The notes below the pieces were generated by a model. That model was not told the DNA's origin, searched no databases, and was given only the letters and a program-made list of their open reading frames with translations. Below are positions 8,472 through 16,506 of a stretch of 64,000 nucleotides of DNA, one piece after another (position 1 is the stretch's first letter; each line of letters opens with the position of its first letter). This DNA comes from Chloroflexota bacterium (GTDB taxonomy: Bacteria; Chloroflexota; Limnocylindria; Limnocylindrales; CSP1-4). The position numbers and the translations under genes are program-made. The stretch spans positions 62,001 to 126,000 of the forward strand of contig JAHBUZ010000005.1 in the NCBI GenBank assembly GCA_019637815.1. Direction: 5' to 3'.

Positions 8472-10796
8472 ATGACAGCCCCAGACGACCGGTCGGGCGA
8501 CCCGGGCGACCGGACACCAGTCGATCGGCCCTCCGTCGACCCGACCGCGAAGCCGCCCCAGAAGCGGGCCCGGCGCCTCGCCCCTGACCTGTGGGTGAGC
8601 CTCCGGCCGAACGGTATCGGCCTACAGAAGCCGAACCACTTCGGTGAGATGGCGCGCACCATGTGGGAGAACCGGCACGCGCCGCGCTATGCGTGGCGGA
8701 TCCTGTCGCAGGGCGTGTGCGATGGATGCGCCCTGGGGGTCGCGGGGTTCCATGACTGGACCATCGACGGGGTCCACCTGTGCACCACGCGGCTCAACCT
8801 GCTGAAGCTCAACACGATGCGGGCGCTCGACCCGGCGCGCCTCGGGGACGTCGACACCTTGCGGCAGCTGTCAAGCGCCGAGCTGCGAGAGCTGGGCCGA
8901 CTCCCCTTCCCCATGCGTCGTCGACGTGGTGAGCCGGGCTTCACACGCATCGGCTGGGACGAGGCACTCGAGCTCGTCGCAGAGCGGGTGCGAACGGCCC
9001 GGGGGAGGGATGCCACGGATGGCGGCGACCGGCTGGGCTTCTTCCTGACCGCGCGCGGCATCACCAACGAGGTCTACTACGTCGCCCAGAAGGTGGCCCG
9101 GTTCCTGGGCACCAACTCGGTGGACAACGCGGCGCGCATCTGCCATGCGCCGTCGACCAACGCGCTCAAGGACAGCATCGGCGTGGCGGCGACGACCGTC
9201 TCGTACACCGACGTCATCGAATCGGACCTCATCGTGCTGTTCGGAGCGGATGTCGCGAACGCGCAGCCGGTGTTCATGAAGTACCTGTACATGGCGCGCA
9301 AGCGGGGTGCCCGGATCGTGGTCGTCAACCCGATGCGTGAGCCGGGGCTCGAGCGCTACTGGGTGCCGTCCAACCCGGAGAGCGCCATCTTCGGGACCCA
9401 GATGGCGACCGACTTCTTCCCGGTCTCCACGGGCGGCGACATCGCGTTCCTCACGGGCGCCCTCAAGGTCCTGGTCGACGAAGGGCTGGTGGACGAGGCC
9501 TTCCTGCGTGACCACACGACCGGCTGGGACGGGGTCCGGGACTCGCTGGCAGGCCAGTCGCTCGAGGATCTCGCCCGCTGGTCCGGGTCGACCGTGGAAG
9601 ACATCACCCGGTTCGCTCGGCTGTACGGCGGTGCCGCCTCGGCGGTGCTCATCTGGTCCATGGGCATCACCCAGCACGTGTGCGGCGTCGACAACGTGCG
9701 GGCCATCGTCCACCTGGGGCTGGCCCGCGGCAACATCGGGCGACCGGGTGCCGGGCTGATGCCCATCCGCGGCCACTCCGGCGTCCAGGGTGGCGCGGAG
9801 ATGGGCGCGTATGCCACCGCGTTCCCCGGTGGCGTGTCCATCGATGCCGAGTCGGCGGCCGCCTTGCAGACCCAGTATGGATTCCCGGTCCGCAGCGAGC
9901 GGGGTCGGTCGGCGGCGGAGATGATGGAAGCCGCGAGCCGGGGCGAGCTGGACGTGCTCTGGTCGTCCGGTGGCAACTTCCTGGAGACGCTGCCCGATCC
10001 CGCGGCCGTGGCCAAGGCGCTCGACCGGGTGCCGCTGCGGATCCACGTGGACATCGTGGTCAGCTCCCAGATGCTGGTCGATGGCGAGGAGGTGCTGCTG
10101 CTCCCCGCCATGACGCGCTACGAGCAGCCCGGTGGCGGCACCGAGACGACCACGGAACGCCGCGTGGCGTTCAGCCCGGAGATCGCCGGGCCCCGCATCG
10201 GCGAGGCGCGCGCCGAGTGGCGCATCTACCTGGACCTGGCGCGGGCCGTGGATCCATCGGGCGCGGCACAGCTTGGCTGCGCGGACGCGCAGGCCATCCG
10301 TGAGGAGATCGCACGGGTCGTGCCCGCGTATGACGGCATCCAGCACCTGTCGAAGACGGGCGATGCGATCCAGTGGGGCGGCGAGCGGTTGTGTGACGGC
10401 TGGGTCTTCCCGACCAGTGACGGCAAGGCCCACTTCCGGGCCGTCGCGCCCCGCGAGGCGGAGGTGCCGGACGGTCGGTTCCTGCTCTCCACGCGGCGCG
10501 GCAAGCAGTTCAACTCCATGGTCTGGAAGCGGAAGGACCCGCTCACGGGTGCGGAGCGCGACGCACTGTTCATGGCCGCGGAGGACACGGAACGCCTGGG
10601 ATTGGCGGATGGAGCTGCGGTCACCGTGCGCTCCGAGACGGGCGAGGTGCCGGCACGCATCAAGGTGTCACCCATCCGGCCCGGCAACGTCCAGATGTTC
10701 TTCCCCGAGGCGAACCCGCTCCTGGACGCGACGCGCCGCGACCCGATCGCGCTCGTGCCCGACTACAACGCCGTGGTGGAGGTGCTCCCCGCCTGA
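8472..10796 (+). CDS. FdhF/YdeP family molybdopterin oxidoreductase
   Basis: A 774-aa cytoplasmic molybdopterin oxidoreductase (no Tat signal). The N-terminus has a three-cysteine pattern, C83-x2-C86 in VCDGCALG and C104 in GVHLCTTRLN, as in the YdeP branch rather than a four-cysteine cluster. NAARICHAPS places C224 at the position of the molybdenum-ligand Sec/Cys of formate dehydrogenase. The central domain has the Rossmann-like LIVLFGADVANAQPVF, and the C-terminal cofactor-closing domain runs from about residue 670. It sits behind mobA and fdhD, which would mature its cofactor. The substrate may be formate, but the YdeP branch is poorly characterised, so this is left open. No electron-transfer subunit is adjacent. 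Confidence 0.88.
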   Translation: MTAPDDRSGDPGDRTPVDRPSVDPTAKPPQKRARRLAPDLWVSLRPNGIGLQKPNHFGEMARTMWENRHAPRYAWRILSQGVCDGCALGVAGFHDWTIDGVHLCTTRLNLLKLNTMRALDPARLGDVDTLRQLSSAELRELGRLPFPMRRRRGEPGFTRIGWDEALELVAERVRTARGRDATDGGDRLGFFLTARGITNEVYYVAQKVARFLGTNSVDNAARICHAPSTNALKDSIGVAATTVSYTDVIESDLIVLFGADVANAQPVFMKYLYMARKRGARIVVVNPMREPGLERYWVPSNPESAIFGTQMATDFFPVSTGGDIAFLTGALKVLVDEGLVDEAFLRDHTTGWDGVRDSLAGQSLEDLARWSGSTVEDITRFARLYGGAASAVLIWSMGITQHVCGVDNVRAIVHLGLARGNIGRPGAGLMPIRGHSGVQGGAEMGAYATAFPGGVSIDAESAAALQTQYGFPVRSERGRSAAEMMEAASRGELDVLWSSGGNFLETLPDPAAVAKALDRVPLRIHVDIVVSSQMLVDGEEVLLLPAMTRYEQPGGGTETTTERRVAFSPEIAGPRIGEARAEWRIYLDLARAVDPSGAAQLGCADAQAIREEIARVVPAYDGIQHLSKTGDAIQWGGERLCDGWVFPTSDGKAHFRAVAPREAEVPDGRFLLSTRRGKQFNSMVWKRKDPLTGAERDALFMAAEDTERLGLADGAAVTVRSETGEVPARIKVSPIRPGNVQMFFPEANPLLDATRRDPIALVPDYNAVVEVLPA

Positions 10797-10841
10797 CGCA
10801 CGGCCAGGCGGGACGGTCCGAAACGAGCGTGCCGGTGCCGC

Positions 10842-12140
10842 TCAGTCCCCGTCGGCGGGCGCGAACCTCGGCCAGCCCGTCGGGCTCGACGTGGTCAGCA
10901 ACGAAGCGTCCGAACCGTCCGCGGCCATGAGCCAGAGCATGGGCGCCCCATGGCGATCGCTCTGGAACGCGATGGTCCGCCCGTCACTCGCCCAGGCCGG
11001 GAACTCGTCGTTCGCGGGATGGGTGGTGAGCTGACGGTGGTCGCTCCCGTCCGCGTTCATGACCCAGATGTCGTAGTCGCCGCCACGATCGGTCGTGTAC
11101 AGGATGCGCGTCCCGTCCGGCGACCAGCGCGGGTCGTAGTGGTTCCCGGCACCGGAGGTCAGCTGGACCGCGTCGGACCCGTCCGCTCGCATGAGCCACA
11201 GGTCGCTCACATCGGCCTGCCGTCGGAACAGGATGTGCTCGCCGTCCGGCGACCACTCCGGGTTGGCATCGCGACCCGGGAACGTCGTCAGCTGCGTCAT
11301 GTCGCCGGATGCCAGGTCCAGGACGTGGATGTCGTACTCGGTCGAGGCGGTGCGCGAGATGAACGCGAGCGACCGCCCATCGGGTGCATAGGCAGGGCTG
11401 TCCTGCTGGCCTGGCAGGCCGACGAGACGCCGCTCCTCACCCGTCTCGAGCGAGACCTCGAAGATGTCGGCATCGCCGGCCGTCCGCTCGGCCGCATACG
11501 CGATCGCGCCCCCGTCCGGGCGCCAGGCCGGAAGGTCGAGCAGGATCAGCAGGTCCGTGTCCGTGACGCTCCGCTCCGGCTCGCCGGTGGCCGTATCGAT
11601 GAGCCAGACATGACGCCTCCCGTCCACCTCGCGGAGCGATGCGAGCCGCTCACCGGGCGCCCGCAGGGCGGCGCTCCGGGCAGTGCCCACCAGCTTGCGG
11701 TCCCCGTACACGGCACACACCACGTCCTGCGCGCCCGCTGTCCAGTCGTCCGCGTCCGGCCAGAACCTGGCGGTGCGGATGGTCGCTGCGGCCGACGGTC
11801 TGCCGAGGAACGCCTCGTACTCGGGCGCGCACAGCTCCGTGGCGATCGGCTGGAGGTCTCCGGATGGGAACCGGTCGGTGCCCATGGGGACGATGGCCGC
11901 GACCTCGTTGTCGTGGGGCTCCGCGCAGTCCACCACGAGCGGGGGCGTCGCATAGTCCCAGGCGCCATCGGCGTCGAACGCATCGTCGAAGCACATCCCG
12001 GGCTCGATGGCGGAGAACCAGGCGCCCGGCGGACGAGGGGTCGGATCGGTGCCCTGTGCTGCTGTCGCCGTCAGCGATGACGCGCCTGCGAGGCCTGCCA
12101 CCACCAAGGTCGCGACCCGCGCGACCATCGTCCTGGGCAT
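10842..12140 (-). CDS. Secreted protein with septum-formation-like domain and PD40/TolB-like propeller
   Basis: A 432-aa exported protein. Residues 1-28 form a Sec signal peptide (LVVAGLAGASSLTATAAQG). Residues ~40-150 contain paired cysteines in a pattern like the actinobacterial septum-formation domain (CFDDAF, VDCAEPHDNEV, ELCAPEYE, VVCAVYG). From about residue 190 at least five PD40 repeats follow, with recurring SPDGxxIxF and DIWVMNADGSD units, forming a TolB-like propeller. AGGAGGG lies about seven bases before ATG 12140, and a TAGACT box at 12168-12173 on this strand is a likely -10. The role is unknown, possibly envelope surveillance or binding. Confidence 0.82.
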   Translation of the reverse strand: MPRTMVARVATLVVAGLAGASSLTATAAQGTDPTPRPPGAWFSAIEPGMCFDDAFDADGAWDYATPPLVVDCAEPHDNEVAAIVPMGTDRFPSGDLQPIATELCAPEYEAFLGRPSAAATIRTARFWPDADDWTAGAQDVVCAVYGDRKLVGTARSAALRAPGERLASLREVDGRRHVWLIDTATGEPERSVTDTDLLILLDLPAWRPDGGAIAYAAERTAGDADIFEVSLETGEERRLVGLPGQQDSPAYAPDGRSLAFISRTASTEYDIHVLDLASGDMTQLTTFPGRDANPEWSPDGEHILFRRQADVSDLWLMRADGSDAVQLTSGAGNHYDPRWSPDGTRILYTTDRGGDYDIWVMNADGSDHRQLTTHPANDEFPAWASDGRTIAFQSDRHGAPMLWLMAADGSDASLLTTSSPTGWPRFAPADGD

Positions 12141-12167
12141 GTGCGCCCTCCTGCTACTGGGCCCACC

Positions 12168-12173
12168 AGTCTA
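12168..12173 (-). promoter_or_regulatory. TAGACT -10-like box upstream of the PD40 protein
   Basis: Reading the minus strand, TAGACT lies 27 bases before ATG 12140. This hexamer recurs next to other starts in the window (12920, 18885, 49501). Here the leader would be about 20 bases and carries AGGAGGG, so this gene would use a ribosome-binding site. Confidence 0.5.
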
Positions 12174-12227
12174 GACGTCCCCGCGATGCCAGAGACCTGC
12201 ACCGCATCCGACCTTCCAGGGCGAACA

Positions 12228-12638
12228 TCAGACGCCGACGCAGGCGACCCTCGGCGCGCCGGTGGCATCGATGAGCGCCCGGATGTCCGCCGGGTCGGAC
12301 GTCAGGACGATGCTGCCGGGCGTGGCGGCTGCCTCCGCGACCACGATGGCATCGACCACGTCGGTGACGCCGGACCGCGCCCGCAGCTCGCCGGCCCGGC
12401 GCGCGATCGCTGCACTGGTCGAGACGACGGACTCCACCGACTTGAGGAACTGGTAGACGGGTGCATCACTGGGGCGTCCCGAGTAGACCTCCGCGAGCAC
12501 CGGCGTCGGCACGACGACCTCCAGGCCGTCATCGAGTGCTCGCTGGAGCACCCACCGGGCCCGGCGATCGCGAGTGGCCAAGGCCGACACGGCACCAGCG
12601 TCGAGGACGACCCGCCCATGCCTCACCACTTCGGCCAC
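12228..12638 (-). CDS. PIN-domain ribonuclease toxin (VapC-like)
   Basis: A 136-aa PIN domain, normal length for VapC. The acidic metal-binding residues are in place: D13 (VVLDAGAVSAL), E50 (TPVLAEVY), D96 (DVVDAIVV) and D115 (LTSDPADI). It probably cleaves tRNA or other RNA when not bound by its antitoxin. Its start overlaps the end of the upstream antitoxin-like gene by 16 bases, the usual toxin-antitoxin order. Target specificity cannot be read from sequence. Confidence 0.88.
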   Translation of the reverse strand: MAEVVRHGRVVLDAGAVSALATRDRRARWVLQRALDDGLEVVVPTPVLAEVYSGRPSDAPVYQFLKSVESVVSTSAAIARRAGELRARSGVTDVVDAIVVAEAAATPGSIVLTSDPADIRALIDATGAPRVACVGV

Positions 12639-12853
12639 TGCTCATCGACCCATCGTTGGGCCGCCTCCCGCTCGTCGACAGGCGTCGGGTCCTCACGTTC
12701 CCATTCGTCGAGCATCACTTGGAGCCGCTCTCGCTGGAGCTGCCGCCGGAGCATGTCATCCAGATACGCGGACAGGCCGCCCGCACCGGCACGCTGCTTC
12801 GCCTCGCGCACGTGTTCCTCCTGGAGCGTCACCGAGACCTTGACCGTGCCCAT
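12623..12853 (-). CDS. Antitoxin-like protein (CopG/ribbon-helix-helix type)
   Basis: A 76-aa protein. It starts MGTVKVSVTLQEEHVREAKQ, resembling the short beta strand plus helix of ribbon-helix-helix repressors, and continues with a charged C-terminal half that would bind the toxin (EWEREDPTPVDEREAAQRW). The start at ATG 12853 is preferred over ATG 12862 because a TAGGAT box ends seven bases upstream, giving a leaderless message. The gene precedes the PIN toxin with a 16-base overlap. A 10-bp inverted repeat covers the promoter and probably serves for autorepression. Confidence 0.8.
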   Translation of the reverse strand: MGTVKVSVTLQEEHVREAKQRAGAGGLSAYLDDMLRRQLQRERLQVMLDEWEREDPTPVDEREAAQRWVDEQWPKW

Positions 12854-12858
12854 GCACG

Positions 12859-12881
12859 TCATCCTACCACCGGTAGGATGA
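12859..12881. promoter_or_regulatory. Inverted-repeat operator over the toxin-antitoxin promoter
   Basis: Arms TCATCCTACC (12859-12868) and GGTAGGATGA (12872-12881) form a perfect 10-bp inverted repeat with a three-base centre. The left arm contains the minus-strand TAGGAT box (12866-12861) placed seven bases before the antitoxin ATG. Repressor binding here would block that promoter, as expected for an autoregulated antitoxin. It also lies about 20 bases upstream of the -35 of the divergent dehydrogenase promoter. Confidence 0.7.
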
Positions 12882-12897
12882 TCTTCCCGGACGCCGG

Positions 12898-12925
12898 GTG
12901 ACATCGGTCCGTCACGCGCTAGACT
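12898..12925 (+). promoter_or_regulatory. Promoter of the aldehyde dehydrogenase gene
   Basis: GTGACA (12898-12903) and TAGACT (12920-12925) are separated by 16 bases and resemble -35 and -10 boxes. The ATG at 12932 follows the -10 by six bases with no Shine-Dalgarno, so the transcript is probably leaderless. Confidence 0.65.
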
Positions 12926-12931
12926 CCGACC

Positions 12932-14515
12932 ATGACCGACGCTGCCACCTCTCCCCGCATCAAGATCACCTACGCGACGCTCCGCAACGACAACGAGGAG
13001 CTCCATCGCCAGTTCGAGGTGGGTCTCGCGGAGGCGCGCGGCCTGGTCGGCAGCCACGTCCGTCAGCTCGTGGGTGGCGCGGAGCGCGATGGCCAGACGA
13101 CGGGCGAGAAGCGCTCCCCGATCGACGGCTCGGTGGTGTGCACCTACGCCAAGGGCAGCCGCCAGGACGTCCAGGACGCCATCGCCGCCGCGCGTGCCGC
13201 CTATCCGGCCTGGTCGCGCCGGCCGTGGCAGGAGCGCGTGGCGCTGCTGCGGAAGGTCGCGGACCTCATCTCGGACCGGCTGATGGTCATCTCCGCGGTG
13301 GTCGCCCTGGAGGTGGGCAAGAACCGGCTGGAGGCGCTCGGCGACGTGGAGGAGACGGCGGACCTCATCCGCTGGTCGTGCGACATGGTCGAGCAGAACG
13401 ACGGCTTCGACCATCCGATGGGCAACCTCGGTGATGCCTCCGTACACACCCGCTCGGTGCTCAAGCCGTACGGCGTGTGGGCCATCATCAGCCCCTTCAA
13501 CTTCCCGTTCGCGCTGTCGGGCGGACCGGCGGGCGGCGCGCTCGTGGCCGGCAACACGGTCGTCTACAAGCCATCGTCCGACACCCCGCTCACCGCATCG
13601 ATGCTGACCCGGGTGATGCGCGATGCGGGCATCCCGGACGGCGTGTTCAACATGGTCCTCGGGCCGGGCGAGACGGTGGGCGACGAGATCCAGTCGAACC
13701 CCGGCGTGGACGGCATCCTGTTCACGGGCTCGTTCGAGGTCGGCTTCCGGCTGTACAAGGACTTCCCGAAGGCCTACCCGAAGCCGGTCATCGTGGAGAT
13801 GGGTGGCAAGAACCCGGCCATCGTCACGGCCAGCGCGGACCTCGATGAGGCCGCCGAGGGCGTGATGCGTGCGGCCTTCGGCCTCTCCGGCCAGAAGTGC
13901 TCCGCCAACTCGCGGGTGTATGTCGAGCGGTCCGTCTACCAGCCCTTCCTCGACCGGCTGCTCGAGAAGTCGCGAGCCATCACGGTCGGCGATCCGCTCG
14001 ACCGGTCGACCTGGATGGGCCCGGTCATCGACGAGCGCGCCATCGCCCGATACACCGACGCGGTGGCCGATGCGCGCCGGGATGGCACGGTCGCCCTGGG
14101 TGGCGAGCGGCTCACGGGCCCCGGGTACGACCAGGGCAACTTCGTGGCGCCGACCATCGTCACGGACCTGCCCACCGACCATCGGCTGTTCCGGGACGAG
14201 CTGTTCCTGCCCATCACGGCGGTCGCGCCCGTCGATTCGCTCGACGAGGCGCTGGAGCTCTCGAACGCCACCGTGCAGGGGCTCACCGCGGGCCTGTACT
14301 CCAGGGACCCGGCGGAGCAGGAGCGGTTCCTCGATGGCATCGAGGCGGGCGTCGTCTACGTGAACCGACGCGCCGGTGCGACCACGGGCGCCTGGCCGGG
14401 TGTGCAGCCGTTCGGCGGCTGGAAGGGCTCGACCGCGACCGGCAAGTCCGGGGGTGGCTTCTACTACGTCCAGCAGTTCCTCCGGGAGCAGAGCCAGACG
14501 GTGGTGGGGGGATGA
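12932..14515 (+). CDS. Aldehyde dehydrogenase, 1-pyrroline-5-carboxylate dehydrogenase-like
   Basis: A 527-aa NAD(P)-dependent aldehyde dehydrogenase. The catalytic pair is visible: E289 in IVEMGGKNPAIV and C323 in GLSGQKCSANSRV. The NAD-binding region includes PFNFPFALSGG, and the C-terminus has VQPFGGWKGSTATGKSGGG. The SGQKCSA context and overall length match the L-glutamate-gamma-semialdehyde/P5C dehydrogenases (RocA/PutA-C class), which finish proline, arginine or ornithine breakdown to glutamate. No proline dehydrogenase is adjacent, so the exact substrate is inferred. The start follows a leaderless-type promoter. Confidence 0.85.
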   Translation: MTDAATSPRIKITYATLRNDNEELHRQFEVGLAEARGLVGSHVRQLVGGAERDGQTTGEKRSPIDGSVVCTYAKGSRQDVQDAIAAARAAYPAWSRRPWQERVALLRKVADLISDRLMVISAVVALEVGKNRLEALGDVEETADLIRWSCDMVEQNDGFDHPMGNLGDASVHTRSVLKPYGVWAIISPFNFPFALSGGPAGGALVAGNTVVYKPSSDTPLTASMLTRVMRDAGIPDGVFNMVLGPGETVGDEIQSNPGVDGILFTGSFEVGFRLYKDFPKAYPKPVIVEMGGKNPAIVTASADLDEAAEGVMRAAFGLSGQKCSANSRVYVERSVYQPFLDRLLEKSRAITVGDPLDRSTWMGPVIDERAIARYTDAVADARRDGTVALGGERLTGPGYDQGNFVAPTIVTDLPTDHRLFRDELFLPITAVAPVDSLDEALELSNATVQGLTAGLYSRDPAEQERFLDGIEAGVVYVNRRAGATTGAWPGVQPFGGWKGSTATGKSGGGFYYVQQFLREQSQTVVGG

Positions 14516-14661
14516 CCCCCGAGGTGCGTCGCTCCGGGCGGTCCCTCCGGGAGCGGTCACGGACGATCGCCGGGGACCGATGGCGATGCGTCCACGCGAT
14601 CCCGACCCTGTCGACGCTCCTGGACGATGACCCCGAGGGACGCGTCCGCGGGCGCTGACGC

Positions 14662-15726
14662 GTGCCGGGCCCGGCCGAAGCGATCGGCGCTGTCGCGCGT
14701 CCCACCGTCATGATCACGCTCATCCTCCTCCTGATCGCGCTGCTGGGCCTCCAGCCGTCGCTCGCCCTGCCGGCGGTGCCGCCACCGCCCACGCCCGTGC
14801 AGCCGACGGCGACGCCACGGGCCCGGGTGATGCTCATGGGGGACGTGATGCTCGCCCGCAGCGTCGGCGACCGCATCCGTCGGGAAGGGCCAGGCGCCCC
14901 GTTCCGACGCGTCAAGCCGATCCTCGACCGGGCGGACCTGGTCATCGCGAACCTCGAGACGGTCATCTCCAAGCGGGGCACTCGGGCGAACAAGCTGTAC
15001 ACGTTCCGGGCACGCCCGAAGTCGGTACGTGCCCTCCGCAAGGGCGGCGTGGACATCGTGGGGCTCGCCAACAACCACACCCTGGACTACGGCCGCACCG
15101 CGCTCCGTGACACCATCCGGATCCTGGACCGCGCCGGGATCCGCTCCGCGGGTGCGGGCAGGGATCGGACGGCCGCGCGTGCGCCCGTGATCGTGACCCG
15201 GAACGGATTGCGCATCGCCTTCCTGGACCGCGCCGATGCCAACCTCGACAGCTACGAGTGGCCCCGACTGCGCTGGGAGGCCACCACGAAGCGGAGTGGC
15301 CTCGCCTATGCCCGCCCCAAGCAGCTGCGCGAGGATGTGCGCGCCGCGAAGCGGCGGGCGGATGTGGTGATCGTGATGCTCCACAGCGGCCGCGAGTACG
15401 CCAAGTCCCCGACGAACGCGCAGCGGAGAGTGGTGGAGGCCGCGCTGGACGGGGGTGCAGCGCTGGTCGTGAGCGCACATCCCCACGTGCTCCAGAAGGG
15501 GCGACATCGCGGCTCCACCATGGTCGCGTGGAGTCTCGGCAACTTCGTGTTCGACGGGTTCGAGACGATCCCCGGTGCGCGGGACTCCGCGATCCTGGAC
15601 GTGACCCTCACCCGCCAGGGCGTGGCGAGCGTCCGGTGGCATCCCGTGATCATCCGGCAGGGCTTCCCGAAGCCGGCCACCGGCGCGGACCGACGCCGGA
15701 TCCTGCGGACCCTGGGGGTGGACTGA
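14662..15726 (+). CDS. CapA family metallophosphatase-like protein (poly-gamma-glutamate/capsule type)
   Basis: A 354-aa exported protein. An N-terminal hydrophobic segment (MITLILLLIALLGL) forms a signal peptide or anchor; ATG 14710, which begins this segment, is an equally good start to GTG 14662. The CapA/PgsA metallophosphoesterase-like motifs follow in order: MGDVMLARS, NLETVIS, GLANNHTLDYG, MLHSGREY and SAHPHVLQ, ending with SLGNFVFD. Family members are linked to polyglutamate capsule anchoring and surface-polymer handling. No other capsule synthetase gene is adjacent, so the polymer is unknown. A stem-loop overlaps the stop codon. Confidence 0.88.
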   Translation: MPGPAEAIGAVARPTVMITLILLLIALLGLQPSLALPAVPPPPTPVQPTATPRARVMLMGDVMLARSVGDRIRREGPGAPFRRVKPILDRADLVIANLETVISKRGTRANKLYTFRARPKSVRALRKGGVDIVGLANNHTLDYGRTALRDTIRILDRAGIRSAGAGRDRTAARAPVIVTRNGLRIAFLDRADANLDSYEWPRLRWEATTKRSGLAYARPKQLREDVRAAKRRADVVIVMLHSGREYAKSPTNAQRRVVEAALDGGAALVVSAHPHVLQKGRHRGSTMVAWSLGNFVFDGFETIPGARDSAILDVTLTRQGVASVRWHPVIIRQGFPKPATGADRRRILRTLGVD

Positions 15727-15754
15727 GCCAGGGATAGTCCACGGAGCCCTGGCT
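15726..15754 (+). terminator. Stem-loop at the end of the CapA-like gene
   Basis: AGCCAGGG (15726-15733) pairs perfectly with CCCTGGCT (15747-15754) around a 13-base loop, starting at the last base of the stop codon. No T-run follows; read as a likely terminator or 3'-end stabiliser. Confidence 0.5.
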
Positions 15755-15779
15755 GAGGGGAGGCGCGCGGCGGGGAGTG

Positions 15780-16320
15780 GTCACTCGGTGTGGCGTGGCC
15801 GCTCGGCGGGGCGTGGTCACCCGGCGGGGAGTGGCCTCTCGGGCGCGGTGACCCAGCGAATGCCCTGCTCCCGGGACGTCCTCGCTCGCTGACTCCCAGG
15901 AAGTGGGCGTTGGGACGAAGCACGCCACCCAGGAGCCGCTCCAGGACGAGCTTCGGGACATGTCCCCGCGCGCGATCGCCAGGTCGTGGGCAGGATGCGC
16001 GAGGAGCCAGGCCCTGGGGACCCGGATCGACCCCGGCCGGCCGGCTGCTTCGTCCGTACGCCCAGGATGTGGGAGGCCCAGGCGGTGACGGCACGTTTGC
16101 GGTCGACCCGCCGCTCTGCGGGACGTGACCGCTCGGCGGGACGTGGCCACCCGACGGAGCGTAGCCACCCGGCGGAGAGGCTCGCTCGGCGGGGCGAGGA
16201 GGCGCCACTCTGCCGCGCGCCTCCGCTCGGCGGGGAGGTGCCGCTCGGCGGCGGGACGTGGCCGCTCGGCGGGGAGGTGCCGCTCGGCGGCACGCCCCCA
16301 CGCACCGCCGCTCGGCGCGG
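15780..16320. repeat. GC-rich repeat island between capA-like and subtilase genes
   Basis: This intergenic stretch (15727-16506) holds no convincing gene. Degenerate 17-18-base units lie at about 15785-15835 and 16113-16320. On the minus strand they follow a pattern like GCCGRGYGGCCACGTCCC, with variant endings (CACCTCCCC, CACGCCCC). The segment between them, about 15840-16110, is not repetitive, but its 13-mer at 16061-16073 matches one at 49848-49860 in inverted orientation. Related arrays occur at 22.2, 49.9-50.2 and 51.3 kb. Long open frames on either strand here are Pro/Gly/Arg-rich artefacts of the repeats. Confidence 0.7.
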
Positions 16321-16506
16321 CCGGGTACTGGCCCCATGGTACGGCTTGGTCGATGCGGTCCCCACCGGTAGGGTCGGGTGCGGTCGGGTGAGGAACGGGG
16401 ACCTGGGGGGTCGCCGCGATCCCGGCCACCGCACAGCGGGCCTGGGAACGCGGCGGCCGGGGACATCGGTCTGGTCGCTTGTGGTCTGCGAGACGGAGGG
16501 AGACCG

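Noticed and set aside
8472-10796. Selenocysteine in the formate-dehydrogenase-like gene
   Set aside because: There is no in-frame TGA; the position is an ordinary Cys codon (TGC at 9141).
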